Part shown: positions 1 through 8,426 of the stretch, one piece after another
Position numbering within the stretch: position 1 is the stretch's first letter
Layout of the letters: the number at the start of each line of letters is the position of its first letter
Assembly (NCBI RefSeq): GCF_017498485.1
Contig: NZ_CP071795.1
Location: forward strand, 1,674,001 to 1,738,000
Source of the DNA: Polaribacter batillariae
GTDB lineage: Bacteria > Bacteroidota > Bacteroidia > Flavobacteriales > Flavobacteriaceae
DNA: 64,000 nucleotides
Direction: 5' to 3'
Notes under the pieces: generated by a model
What the model was told of the DNA's origin: nothing
Seen by the model: the letters and a program-made list of their open reading frames with translations, nothing else
Databases searched by the model: none
Made by a program: the position numbers and the translations under genes

Positions 1-824
1 ATATATATTTTAAAGATCTAGAAGAAAAACGTAAAATAAAACAAACGTATAAACCGCTTAAAAGAGTCTTTAACCCTTATAGAGTTTACGCTGATAGTGA
101 TTATTATTACAATTATGATTACCGTGTTAAAAAAGATAGTTCTTTTTTAGAGTCTCGTTATGGGTTTGGGTATGAATTTAAAAACAACAGAATTACTAAA
201 GAAAAAAAATTACACATTCATGACTATGATTTTAAGAATAATTTAGATACTAACGTAACCTATGTTACTAGTTACAAATACAATAAAAAAAAACAACTCA
301 TTGCTAAAGACTATGATTTTAAGCAGGTTTTTACAGGTTTTGTAGATCACGATTTAAGTTACGATTATCAAAGAAGAGAATATGGAGAAACACCTTATGA
401 TCTCTATAAGTATAATGACCAAAACCAACTAATAGAAGTTGTTAATTATGAATATAAAGACCCTGAAAAAAGAAATATAATCTTTAAAGAAAACTATTTT
501 TATAACAGCAAGGGGCAACATACTAAAACTATACGTATAAGGGGATTCAAGATTTTAGATCGCTATCAAGGTGCTTTTGCTACTGAGTTTTTTTACAATG
601 AAAAAGAAGAGTTAGTAAAATTGGTAAAATACAAACGAGATAAACTAAAAGATGTAGATGTAACCTACCGTATGGAGTACTCAGGTCACGATAAATACGA
701 TAATTGGTTGGAGTGCCTACTCTATGTTAATGATGGTACAAAGCCCATAAAAAAATACAGTAGAGAAATTACTTACTATCCAGAAGAAGAAAAGGAAACA
801 AAAAAAGAAAAAAGTAACCAATAA
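1..824 (+). CDS. 3' part of a tandem-duplicated surface lipoprotein-like gene (5' end outside window)
   Basis: The frame (codons in phase with position 3) is open from the left edge to the TAA at 822-824. It aligns throughout with the second half of the next gene (1232-2049), so this is the older-upstream member of a tandem pair; the last 200 bp are nearly identical between copies. The protein is rich in Tyr, Lys and Asn and has short repeats of the form YN..LI and a D.YDNW motif, resembling YD-repeat-like Bacteroidota surface proteins. I do not recognise a defined family. The window starts inside an AT dinucleotide run (positions 1-8) homologous to the tract that switches the next gene. Function unknown; extracytoplasmic location is inferred from the paralogue's lipobox. 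Confidence 0.7.
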   Translation, partial: IYFKDLEEKRKIKQTYKPLKRVFNPYRVYADSDYYYNYDYRVKKDSSFLESRYGFGYEFKNNRITKEKKLHIHDYDFKNNLDTNVTYVTSYKYNKKKQLIAKDYDFKQVFTGFVDHDLSYDYQRREYGETPYDLYKYNDQNQLIEVVNYEYKDPEKRNIIFKENYFYNSKGQHTKTIRIRGFKILDRYQGAFATEFFYNEKEELVKLVKYKRDKLKDVDVTYRMEYSGHDKYDNWLECLLYVNDGTKPIKKYSREITYYPEEEKETKKEKSNQ

Positions 825-826
825 AT

Positions 827-2049
827 ATGTGTAAATACTTTTATATTTTACTAGTAATACTACTAACTTTTAGTTATTGTAGTTCTATATCTAAAGAAAA
901 ACTATACCCTAGCCTATATACCGATGTAAGAAATAAATATTACACCAATGGGCCAGTAAAAATAATTAGGGGGTATTATAAAGAATTGATTAAGAGACCA
1001 AAATCTAAAGATAGCTTAAGTATTATTGGAGAGTTTTCTGGTTTCAATAGTAAAAAATATATAGGTTTTACATCAGGTTTTAACAAGTTTAATAAATATG
1101 GTCTTATACTGAAGGACCATCCTTTAAGGAATGGAGATAAAACAGAAATTGATAATAATGATACCGTAATATATAAACGTGTAGATACTATAAAAGGACT
1201 TGGTATATACAGTTCAAGAATCGATATATATATATATATTTTAAAGACCTAGAAGAAAAACTTAAGATAAAACAAACGTATAAACCATTAAAAAGAGTCT
1301 TTAACCCCTATAGAGTATATATAAATAGTAATTATTATGATAATTATGATTATCGTGTTAAAAAAGATAGCTCTTTTATGAAGTCATATTATGGGTTTGG
1401 GTATGAATTAAAAAATAATAAAATTACTAAAGAAAAAAAATTAAACCTTACAGATTTAGATTTAGATAAAATTGTAGATACTACAGTAACCTACGTTGCT
1501 AGTTACAAATACAATAAAAAAAACCAACTAATAGCTAAAGACTACGATTTTACGTGGATTATGAGTGGCTATGTAGATCATGGGTTAAATAAACAATATG
1601 AAAAAGAAAGTTATGGTGGTGTACCTTATGAAACCTATACCTATAATGAGCAAAATCTACTTATAGAAATTGCTAACTATGACGCTGAAGACCCAACAGA
1701 AAGAAATATAATATTTAAAGAAAACTATTTCTATAATACCAAAGGGAAACTTACTAAAACCATACGCATAAGAGGCCTAAAGTTTTTTAGTAGCTACAAA
1801 GGCGCTTTTGCTTCCGAGTTTTTTTACAACGAGAAAGAAGAGTTGGTAAAATTGGTAAAATACAAACGAGATAAACTAAAAGATGTAGATGTAACCTACC
1901 GTATGGAGTACTCAGGTCACGATAGATATGATAATTGGTTAGAGTGCTTGCTCTATGTTAATGACGGTACAAAACCCATAAAAAAATACAGTAGAGAAAT
2001 TACTTACTATCCAGAAGAAGAAAAGGAAACAAAAAAAGAAAAAGAATAA
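827..2049 (+). pseudogene. Lipoprotein-like gene split by an (AT)8 tract: probable phase-variable gene in the OFF state
   Basis: The first frame (827-1252, 141 codons) opens with a lipoprotein signal ending in the lipobox LTFSYC (Cys18) and stops right after the AT tract. The second frame is open from the tract (F-K-D-L-E-E from 1240) to TAA at 2047-2049 and matches the upstream paralogue. Removing one AT unit joins the two frames into one protein of about 407 residues. The ATG at 1378 is therefore an internal Met, not a real start. The gene begins 2 nt after the stop of the upstream copy. It carries the same YN..LI repeats and YDNW motif. No enzymatic motif is visible. Either reversible slipped-strand switching or a fixed frameshift would explain the break; the homologous tract in both paralogues favours switching. 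Confidence 0.75.
1224..1239. repeat. (AT)8 dinucleotide tract inside coding sequence
   Basis: Eight uninterrupted AT units lie within the lipoprotein gene. The reading frame before it (phase of 827) and after it (phase of 1240) differ by one base, so seven or ten units put the gene in frame and eight or nine do not. The same tract, of at least four units, occupies positions 1-8 in the paralogue. Confidence 0.9.
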
Positions 2050-2059
2050 AAAAAGCATT

Positions 2060-2170
2060 ATGCCAGTAACAACAATATACCCAAGGCTAAGTCAACTTTT
2101 ACCGTTAGAAAAAATACCTAACGATATAGAAACACTTAGAGAAGCTATCAACATCCAATCTCAATTTTAA
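2060..2170 (+). CDS. 36-residue hypothetical ORF, possibly a gene remnant
   Basis: A short ATG-to-TAA frame 10 nt after the duplicated lipoprotein gene encodes a proline/leucine-rich peptide (MPVTTIYPRLSQLLP...). It has no signal peptide and no recognisable domain. It may be a remnant of a larger gene of the variable locus or may not be translated. Confidence 0.25.
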   Translation: MPVTTIYPRLSQLLPLEKIPNDIETLREAINIQSQF

Positions 2171-2286
2171 TAAAACCGCTACGTAACATAAGTAATTAAG
2201 ATATAAAAAAGTAAGAAGTCTCTCTTTTATATATTTTTTTATCAGACACTAATATTTTTTAACTTATATTTTACTACAAAAAAAAG

Positions 2287-2294
2287 TATCTTTA
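2287..2294 (+). promoter_or_regulatory. Candidate -7 box for asnS
   Basis: TATCTTTA matches the Bacteroidota TAnnTTTG -7 element with the final G replaced by A. It lies 48 nt before the asnS ATG, in a 170-bp non-coding stretch. No convincing -33 TTTG was found. Confidence 0.4.
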
Positions 2295-2342
2295 CCCCTT
2301 GAATAGACTTATTTTCAAATACAATATATTTATTAAATAACA

Positions 2343-3773
2343 ATGAAAAGTAACGTAGCAGAAATCTTAAAATCAGGCACAGTATTACAAGAAATAGCTT
2401 TAAAAGGTTGGGTAAGAACTTTTAGAAGCAACCGATTTATTGCTTTAAACGATGGTTCTACCATTAACAATATACAATGTGTTATCGATTTTGAAAACAC
2501 ACCTGAAAAAACATTAAAAAGAATTACTACAGGAGCTGCGATTGCTGTAAAAGGAATCTTAGCCGAAAGCCAAGGAAAAGGACAATCTATAGAGGTGCAA
2601 GTTTCAGAAATTGAAATCTTAGGAGACTCTAATCCAGACGAATACCCAATTCAACCTAAAAAACATAGTTTCGAGTTTTTAAGAGAAAATGCACACTTGC
2701 GCGTTCGAACAAATACATTCAGTGCAGTAATGCGAGTGCGCTCTAAACTGTCTTTTGCAGTCCATAAATATTTTCAAGATAATGGCTTTAACTACGTAAA
2801 CACACCTATTATTACAGGTTCAGACGCAGAAGGTGCAGGAGAAATGTTTCGTGTAACTTCCTTTGAAGATAATAAAGCACCAGTTACCGAAGACGGAAAA
2901 ATAGATTACTCTAAAGATTTCTTCGGAAAAGAAACCAATTTAACAGTTTCTGGTCAATTAGAAGCCGAAACCTATGCAATGGCATTGGGTAAAGTATATA
3001 CCTTTGGCCCAACTTTTAGAGCAGAAAATTCAAATACAACACGTCATTTAGCAGAATTTTGGATGATAGAACCAGAAGTTGCCTTTATGGATTTAGATGG
3101 CAATATGGATTTGGCAGAAGACTTTATAAAATCGGTTCTAGCGTATGTTTTAGAAAACTGCAAAGACGATTTAGCCTTTTTAGACCAACGTTTAACACAA
3201 GAAGAAAGCAAACTACCACAAGCACAAAGAAGCGAAATGAGTTTGTTAGAAAAACTTACATTTGTAACAGACAATCACTTTAAGAGAGTTTCTTATACAG
3301 AAGCAATCGATATTTTACGAAATTCTAAACCCAATAAAAAGAAAAAATTTCAATTTCCAATTGATAAATGGGGCGCAGATTTACAATCTGAACACGAACG
3401 TTTTTTAGTCGAAAAACACTTTAAATGTCCCGTTATTTTGTTTGACTATCCTGCAAACATCAAAGCATTTTACATGCGTTTAAATGAAGACGGAAAAACC
3501 GTAAGAGCCATGGATGTACTCTTCCCAGGAATTGGAGAAATGGTAGGTGGCGCACAACGTGAAGAACGTTACGATGTTTTAATTGAAAAAATGAAAGCCA
3601 TGAATATCGACGAAAAAGAACTTTGGTGGTATTTAGATTTGCGTAAATTTGGTACAGCAGTACATTCTGGTTTTGGTTTAGGTTTCGAACGTTTGGTACA
3701 ATTTACCACAGGAATGGGCAACATTAGAGACGTAATTCCATTTCCAAGAACGCCACAAAATGCTGAATTCTAA
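2343..3773 (+). CDS. asnS: Asparaginyl-tRNA synthetase
   Basis: Class IIb aminoacyl-tRNA synthetase charging tRNA-Asn in the cytoplasm. The N-terminal OB-fold anticodon-binding domain (about residues 1-110, GWVRTFRSNRF) is followed by the catalytic core. Motif 2 is visible as FRAENSNTTRHLAEFWMIEPE split around residue 230, and motif 3 as GFGLGFERLV near the C-terminus. The segment ITGSDAEGAGEMF is typical of AsnRS. The length of 476 aa is normal for Bacteroidota. The ATG follows a 170-bp spacer with a promoter box. rpoN lies nearby downstream, as in many flavobacteria, here separated by a toxin-like pair. Confidence 0.97.
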   Translation: MKSNVAEILKSGTVLQEIALKGWVRTFRSNRFIALNDGSTINNIQCVIDFENTPEKTLKRITTGAAIAVKGILAESQGKGQSIEVQVSEIEILGDSNPDEYPIQPKKHSFEFLRENAHLRVRTNTFSAVMRVRSKLSFAVHKYFQDNGFNYVNTPIITGSDAEGAGEMFRVTSFEDNKAPVTEDGKIDYSKDFFGKETNLTVSGQLEAETYAMALGKVYTFGPTFRAENSNTTRHLAEFWMIEPEVAFMDLDGNMDLAEDFIKSVLAYVLENCKDDLAFLDQRLTQEESKLPQAQRSEMSLLEKLTFVTDNHFKRVSYTEAIDILRNSKPNKKKKFQFPIDKWGADLQSEHERFLVEKHFKCPVILFDYPANIKAFYMRLNEDGKTVRAMDVLFPGIGEMVGGAQREERYDVLIEKMKAMNIDEKELWWYLDLRKFGTAVHSGFGLGFERLVQFTTGMGNIRDVIPFPRTPQNAEF

Positions 3774-3784
3774 TTAGATTTTCG

Positions 3785-3792
3785 TATCTTTA
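3785..3792 (+). promoter_or_regulatory. Candidate -7 box 5 nt before ATG (leaderless type)
   Basis: TATCTTTA ends 5 nt before the ATG at 3798. With the usual distance from -7 box to start site, transcription would begin at or next to the initiation codon. Confidence 0.4.
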
Positions 3793-3797
3793 TTTTG

Positions 3798-4382
3798 ATG
3801 AAAGAAAAAAATCTTTACATTATAGCTGGTTGTAATGGTGCAGGTAAAACAACTGCTTCTTTTACAATTTTGCCAGAAATTATAAATTGTAAAGAGTTTG
3901 TAAATGCAGATGAGATTGCTAGAGGGCTTTCCCCTTTTCAACCAGAAAAAGTTGCTTTTGAAGCTGGTAGAATAATGATAAATAGAGTTAATGAATTACT
4001 CTTAGAAGAAAAAACCTTTGCATTTGAAACCACATTATCGTCTAAAACCTATAAAAACAAGGTTATATATGCTAAAAAAAAAGGGTATAGTGTAATACTC
4101 CTCTTTTTTTGGCTAAATAACACTAAATTAGCAGTAGAAAGAGTAAAAGTAAGAGTTTCAGAAGGTGGGCATCACATTCCAAGTGATGTTATTAAAAGAA
4201 GATATATAAATGGAATTAAAAATCTTTTTAATATTTACCTACCAATTATGGATTCTGCATTAATTTTTGACAACTCTTTTGGTAGTCATCAATTAATTGC
4301 TCATAAAATTTCTGAAAACGATTTTATAATTGTAGATAAAGAAAAGTTTAAAAAATTAAAAAATTATGACAACAAAAGATAA
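3798..4382 (+). CDS. Zeta-toxin-like P-loop kinase (COG4185 type)
   Basis: A 194-residue P-loop ATPase/kinase of the zeta-toxin-like group. The Walker A motif GCNGAGKT is at residues 11-18. It is followed by the conserved NADEIARGLSPF segment, which in zeta kinases carries a substrate-contacting Asp, then by FAFETTLSSKTY and a central RVKVRVSEGGHHIP segment typical of COG4185. Zeta toxins phosphorylate UDP-N-acetylglucosamine; whether this member does is not known from sequence. I take the ATG at 3798 over the TTG one codon upstream. The gene overlaps the next small gene by 17 nt, suggesting translational coupling. It interrupts the asnS-rpoN neighbourhood, which fits an accessory two-gene module. 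Confidence 0.8.
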   Translation: MKEKNLYIIAGCNGAGKTTASFTILPEIINCKEFVNADEIARGLSPFQPEKVAFEAGRIMINRVNELLLEEKTFAFETTLSSKTYKNKVIYAKKKGYSVILLFFWLNNTKLAVERVKVRVSEGGHHIPSDVIKRRYINGIKNLFNIYLPIMDSALIFDNSFGSHQLIAHKISENDFIIVDKEKFKKLKNYDNKR

Positions 4383-4515
4383 ACAATTAGATTTTAGAGA
4401 AAAAATCATTAAAGGTCTAGAAAAGGTTTATGAAAAACTAATTATAGAAAAAAAAGAAAAAAAATCTAAACTTGTAATTATGAAGGGTAATAAAATTGTA
4501 AAAATTAACCCCTAA
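4366..4515 (+). CDS. 49-residue partner of the zeta-like kinase, putative antitoxin
   Basis: ATG at 4366 lies inside the end of the kinase gene and TAA is at 4513-4515. The protein is lysine- and glutamate-rich (KGLEKVYEKLIIEKKEKKS) and ends in a beta-hairpin-like tail, MKGNKIVKINP. Small proteins with this kind of charged helix and GNKIVKI tail are, to my recollection, common next to COG4185 kinases. The overlap and same-strand order support one operon. Antitoxin activity is inference. The gap to rpoN is 18 nt, so rpoN may be partly co-transcribed. Confidence 0.6.
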   Translation: MTTKDKQLDFREKIIKGLEKVYEKLIIEKKEKKSKLVIMKGNKIVKINP

Positions 4516-4533
4516 TAAAAGGTTATAAAATCT

Positions 4534-5994
4534 ATGCTAAAACAAAGTTTAAATTATAAACTCTTACAAAAATTATCTCCTCAACAAATTCAGTTGATGA
4601 AGTTAATTCAATTGCCAACACAAGCTTTTGAAGAACGTTTAAAACAAGAGATTGAAGAAAACCCTGCCTTAGATACAGGAAAAGACGAATTAGACTCTAT
4701 AGACGACGATTTATCGAATGAGTTTGATGATGACACTGGAAACGAAAAAATTGAAGCAGAAGATATAAATATTGATGAATATTTAAGCGACGATGAAGTT
4801 CCGAACTATAAAACTCAGGCAAATAATTATTCTGCAGATGACGAAGAAAAAAACGTACCCTATGCTGCAGGAACCAGTTTTCATCAATCTTTAAAAAATC
4901 AATTAAATACCTTTCGTTTAGACGAAGAAGAAAAAGCTATTGCCGAATTTTTGGTGGGTAGTATAGACGATAGTGGCTACATTCGAAGAGAAATTATAGA
5001 TCTTGTAGATGATTTAGCATTTACAGCAAATATTTTTACAACCGAAGAAAAAGTAATTTCTGTTCTAAAAAAAGCAGTGCATACTTTAGACCCTATTGGA
5101 GTGGGTGCTCGTGATTTAAAAGAGTGTTTAATCATTCAATTAAAAGCAAAAGAGCCAAATAAAAATAGAAATTTGGCCATCGAAATTTTAGAAACTGCCT
5201 TCGATCATTTTGTAAAAAAACATTATAAAAAACTGCAAGAAAAGTTCAATATTTCTGAAGAAGAATTGAAAGAAATTAACTTAGAAATTTCTAAATTAAA
5301 CCCAAAACCTGGTAGTTCTTATGCTGGAAACAATAAAATTGCAGAACAAATTGTACCCGATTTTTCTATTAAAATTGTCGATGGAGAATTAGACTTAACA
5401 TTAAACTCTAGAAACGCTCCAGAGTTGCATGTTTCTAGAGAATACAACAACATGTTAAAAGGATACCAAGAATCGAATGTGAAAACAAAATCACAAAAAG
5501 ATGCAGTTTTCTTTATCAAACAAAAGTTAGACGCGGCAAAGTGGTTTATAGACGCTATAAAACAGCGCCAGCAAACACTATTGGTAACCATGAACACCAT
5601 TATGCATTACCAATACGAATATTTTTTAACGGGTGATGAGCGAAAGCTAAAACCCATGATTTTAAAAGATATTGCCGATAAAATTAATATGGATGTTTCT
5701 ACGGTTTCTAGAGTAGCAAACAGCAAATACGTATCTACACCTTATGGAACCAAACTTATTAAAGAATTCTTTTCTGAATCGATGAAGAACGACCAAGGTG
5801 AAGATGTTTCTACAAGAGAAATTAAAAAGATTTTAGAAACTGTAATTTCGGAAGAGAATAAGAAAAAACCACTTACAGACGAGAAATTAGCCACAATTTT
5901 AAAAGAAAAAGGATATCCTATTGCCAGAAGAACTGTTGCAAAATACAGAGAACAGTTAGATTTACCTGTGGCTCGTTTGCGTAAAGAAATTTAG
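4534..5994 (+). CDS. rpoN: RNA polymerase sigma-54 factor
   Basis: Alternative sigma factor recognising -24/-12 promoters and needing AAA+ activators. Region I begins directly at the N-terminus (LNYKLLQKLSPQQIQLMKLIQLPTQ split by me), with the glutamine-rich activator-contact sequence. An acidic region II occupies roughly residues 50-110 (DSIDDDLSNEFDDD). The core-binding and DNA-binding region III ends with the RpoN box ARRTVAKYREQL near the C-terminus. The length of 486 aa is full. Regulators that would work with it (bEBPs) are not in the window. The next gene begins at the nucleotide after its stop codon. Confidence 0.97.
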   Translation: MLKQSLNYKLLQKLSPQQIQLMKLIQLPTQAFEERLKQEIEENPALDTGKDELDSIDDDLSNEFDDDTGNEKIEAEDINIDEYLSDDEVPNYKTQANNYSADDEEKNVPYAAGTSFHQSLKNQLNTFRLDEEEKAIAEFLVGSIDDSGYIRREIIDLVDDLAFTANIFTTEEKVISVLKKAVHTLDPIGVGARDLKECLIIQLKAKEPNKNRNLAIEILETAFDHFVKKHYKKLQEKFNISEEELKEINLEISKLNPKPGSSYAGNNKIAEQIVPDFSIKIVDGELDLTLNSRNAPELHVSREYNNMLKGYQESNVKTKSQKDAVFFIKQKLDAAKWFIDAIKQRQQTLLVTMNTIMHYQYEYFLTGDERKLKPMILKDIADKINMDVSTVSRVANSKYVSTPYGTKLIKEFFSESMKNDQGEDVSTREIKKILETVISEENKKKPLTDEKLATILKEKGYPIARRTVAKYREQLDLPVARLRKEI

Positions 5995-6594
5995 TTGAAA
6001 TTCTATAAAATCATATCTGTAATTTTACATCCTATTGTAGTGCCTACAATTGGTGTGATTCTCTATTTTTTATTAGTCCCAAACTATTTAGGTAGCAATC
6101 AAAAATTAATACTATTAAGTTTGGTATTTGTAACCACATATCTAATTCCACTATTAATTTTAATCTTATTTAAGAAAATTAAATTAGTAAAATCTTTTAA
6201 TGCAAATAGTATTAAAGAACGTAAAATACCCATTGCAATAATGATTGTGCTGTTCTATCTATTAGGCAACACACTCTTTAAAATTGCTAATTTAGATGAT
6301 TTGGGGTTCTTATTTTATGCAACATGTGTCGCCTTAGTTTTGGTTTATTTCTTGTTTTTCTTTAACCTTAAAACTAGCATTCATTTAACTTCTATGGGAA
6401 TAACAACGGGGTTTTTTATGGTTTTGGGCGCAAAATACAGCCATCCTTTTCCAACAACAATAATTATTACAATTGTTCTTGCTGGTATGGTTGCTAATGC
6501 GAGGTTGCATTTAAAAGCTCATACTCCTTTAGAGGTTTATTTAGGCTATTTTGTAGGTTTTTTATCGCCTTTTGCCACGTATTACTTTTTATAA
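5995..6594 (+). CDS. Polytopic membrane protein with PAP2-like C-terminal motif
   Basis: 199 residues starting from TTG directly after the rpoN stop; about six hydrophobic segments. Near the C-terminus ARLHLKAHTPLEVYLGYFVG resembles the last phosphatase motif of the PAP2 superfamily (R.....H...E/D...G), but the earlier KxxxxxxRP and PSGH motifs are not evident, so catalytic activity is doubtful. The contiguous arrangement with rpoN implies co-transcription. The end overlaps the convergent gene by 6 nt. Exact function unknown. Confidence 0.75.
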   Translation: MKFYKIISVILHPIVVPTIGVILYFLLVPNYLGSNQKLILLSLVFVTTYLIPLLILILFKKIKLVKSFNANSIKERKIPIAIMIVLFYLLGNTLFKIANLDDLGFLFYATCVALVLVYFLFFFNLKTSIHLTSMGITTGFFMVLGAKYSHPFPTTIIITIVLAGMVANARLHLKAHTPLEVYLGYFVGFLSPFATYYFL

Positions 6595-7266
6595 AAGATA
6601 AAAAATTAAACCGAATTTTAATACTTTCGTATTTACACTTTCTCCATTTATAAAAGCATTTTTAAAAACTGGAGATAAACCGTAAAATACATTTACATTA
6701 AACTCATCATAACCTGCAGAAATCGTTAAGCCGTATTGTAATTTATTATAAGCAGCAACATTATTATATTTAAATTGTTTGTTGTTTGCAGCTTCAAACT
6801 GAAAACTATTAGATGCATTGTATAAAAACTTAATTCCTGTGTAAATTCTCCAAAAACTATACTTATTTGCAGTAGAAGTTCGCCATCGAAACTCTAAAGG
6901 AAACTCAATATTATGCGATTTATAGAAGTTAGAGTTAATTGTATTATCTCTAGAAAACGATGTGTTACCATTAATTTCTTCAACTTTTAATTCATGGTTA
7001 AAAAAATCATACCCATACCCAATACCTGCCGCAAAAGAAATGCTTCCGCTTTTATTTAAAATAAAATCTTTTATAAATCCTGTAGATAAAGAGTAAGAAA
7101 AACTACTTTTAGGAATTAAAGTCGGTTGGTCGTTTAGTTGGCTATAAGATATAGACGCATAAATTTGATCTTCTGCATATCTATCTCCTAGTTGTAAAGA
7201 ATCTTTTTGCGCCTGTAAATTAATTGTACAAAAAAGTAAAAAAAAAGTAAATGAAATATGTTTCAT
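6589..7266 (-). CDS. Outer-membrane beta-barrel (porin/PorT-like) protein
   Basis: 225 residues with a signal peptide ending around INLQAQ, followed by alternating amphipathic strands (for example SYSLSTGFIKDF, GIGYGYDFFNHEL, WRIYTGIKFLYN) and a C-terminal strand ending FGLIFYLL. This is the pattern of small 8-10-stranded Bacteroidota barrels of the outer-membrane beta-barrel/PorT family. It is not close enough to call PorT itself. It is convergent with the preceding membrane protein gene and overlaps it by 6 nt. Confidence 0.7.
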   Translation of the reverse strand: MKHISFTFFLLFCTINLQAQKDSLQLGDRYAEDQIYASISYSQLNDQPTLIPKSSFSYSLSTGFIKDFILNKSGSISFAAGIGYGYDFFNHELKVEEINGNTSFSRDNTINSNFYKSHNIEFPLEFRWRTSTANKYSFWRIYTGIKFLYNASNSFQFEAANNKQFKYNNVAAYNKLQYGLTISAGYDEFNVNVFYGLSPVFKNAFINGESVNTKVLKFGLIFYLL

Positions 7267-7333
7267 AACGCATGTAACGTGCTTGTATAAGATTAATTGC
7301 GTGTTTTAAGCACTAATTTATACAGGTAAGTTT

Positions 7334-7806
7334 TTAAAAATTCATAGACAATCCTATTCCGTTTCTGTCTGCTATCATTTTAAATTCAGGTTTAAAATAA
7401 TTATTAGAAGTTAAATTTAATGATGAATTGTATAAATCAACTCCTTTTTTTACATTTTTTGAAGCTTTAATAGCTATCGGTATTCCTATAGCAGCAATCC
7501 CTCCACCTATATAAGCCAAAGTCCAACTCGGTTCTCTGTTAGCAATCGATTGTCCTATTGGAATTCCAATGAAGCCACCTCCAGCAAAAGCTAAAATACT
7601 TGAAATCGTGTTTTGAGATTTAGCTTTTTTAATCAATAAATTAGCCTGAATATTCGATTCTGTTTTATTTACCAGATCTTTCCAAGAAATTTGTTTGCCA
7701 TTTTGTTCAAATTTATAACCTAATATATTGTTTCTATTTTTATTTCTTGACCAAATGAAAGATTCATAAATAAGAATCCAATAACTATAACTAATATTCT
7801 TTTCAT
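7334..7806 (-). pseudogene. Small secreted protein gene with a one-base frameshift
   Basis: On the minus strand an ATG at 7806 starts a good signal peptide (MKRILVIVIGFLFMNLSFGQ) that stops after eight more codons. The downstream frame (NNILGYKFEQNGKQISWKDL...), ending at 7334, is open through a glycine-rich double hydrophobic segment (ILAFAGGGFIGIPIGQ and IGGGIAAIGIPIAI). One extra A in the run of five (plus-strand T5 at 7737-7741) joins them into about 156 residues. The protein resembles small Flavobacteriia exported proteins of unknown function. The ATG-like start at 7636 is internal. Sequencing error is a serious alternative. Confidence 0.6.
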
Positions 7807-7880
7807 ATTTAATCTTCTAAATGATATACAACAAAGTGATAAAGATACATTATTTCTTATTTTTATCTTAAAATGAAACA

Positions 7881-7918
7881 AAAAAAGGGACAATTCTATT
7901 TTGAATTATCCCTTTTTT
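7881..7918 (-). terminator. Rho-independent terminator of the exb operon
   Basis: The stem AAAAAAGGGA-AATTC pairs with GAATT-TCCCTTTTTT and is T-rich on the minus strand. It lies 26 nt after the exbD stop. Confidence 0.8.
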
Positions 7919-7943
7919 AAAATTTATTAGGTGTTATATAAAA

Positions 7944-8408
7944 TTAATTATTATCTCCTTTTGAAGCAGAATAACTAATTTTAAGAGCATTTACATCTCT
8001 TAACTTTAGTCTAATATCTGTAATTGTACCTACATTAGATTCTCTATCTGCTTTAATAGACGTTGTCATAAAAGGCTGCTGATTTTCTGGAACCTTAGTT
8101 CTTTCGTTAATAATAAAAGCTGGCACATCGTCTGCAGTAGCTATTTTATCATTTAACTGAATCTTATTATAACTTGTACCATATTTAGGATCTTTTGATT
8201 TACCTACATAAATTGTACTTACCAAACTTTTATGTTCTAATTTTTTAACCTCTGTTGCTGAAGGTAATCTAGGATTTTCTACCAGCAATTCGGTTTCTCT
8301 CATAGTTGTTGTAACCATAAAGAAAAATAACAACATAAAAACAATGTCTGGCAAAGAAGCAGTATTTACTGCTGGCATTCCTTTTTTCTTTTTTCTAAAT
8401 TTAGACAT
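7944..8408 (-). CDS. exbD: ExbD/TolR-family biopolymer transport protein (second ExbD)
   Basis: A 154-residue protein with one N-terminal transmembrane helix followed by a periplasmic domain. The helix contains the essential proton-pathway Asp (SLPDIVFMLLFFFMV, Asp21). It would form the stator of a proton-driven motor with ExbB, energising TonB-dependent transport. The gene is last in an operon exbB-X-exbD-exbD, 18 nt after the first exbD, and is followed by a terminator. The lysine-rich cytoplasmic start KFRKKKKGMPAVNTASLPD is typical of this family. Confidence 0.9.
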   Translation of the reverse strand: MSKFRKKKKGMPAVNTASLPDIVFMLLFFFMVTTTMRETELLVENPRLPSATEVKKLEHKSLVSTIYVGKSKDPKYGTSYNKIQLNDKIATADDVPAFIINERTKVPENQQPFMTTSIKADRESNVGTITDIRLKLRDVNALKISYSASKGDNN

Positions 8409-8426
8409 ATTTGTTATTTTTTAAAA

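Noticed and set aside
1378..2049. Separate gene starting at ATG 1378
   Set aside because: The frame is open upstream to the AT tract and homologous to the paralogue from there, so this Met is internal.
3044..3283. Long frames opposite or across asnS
   Set aside because: Shadows of a conserved synthetase with no domain or promoter.
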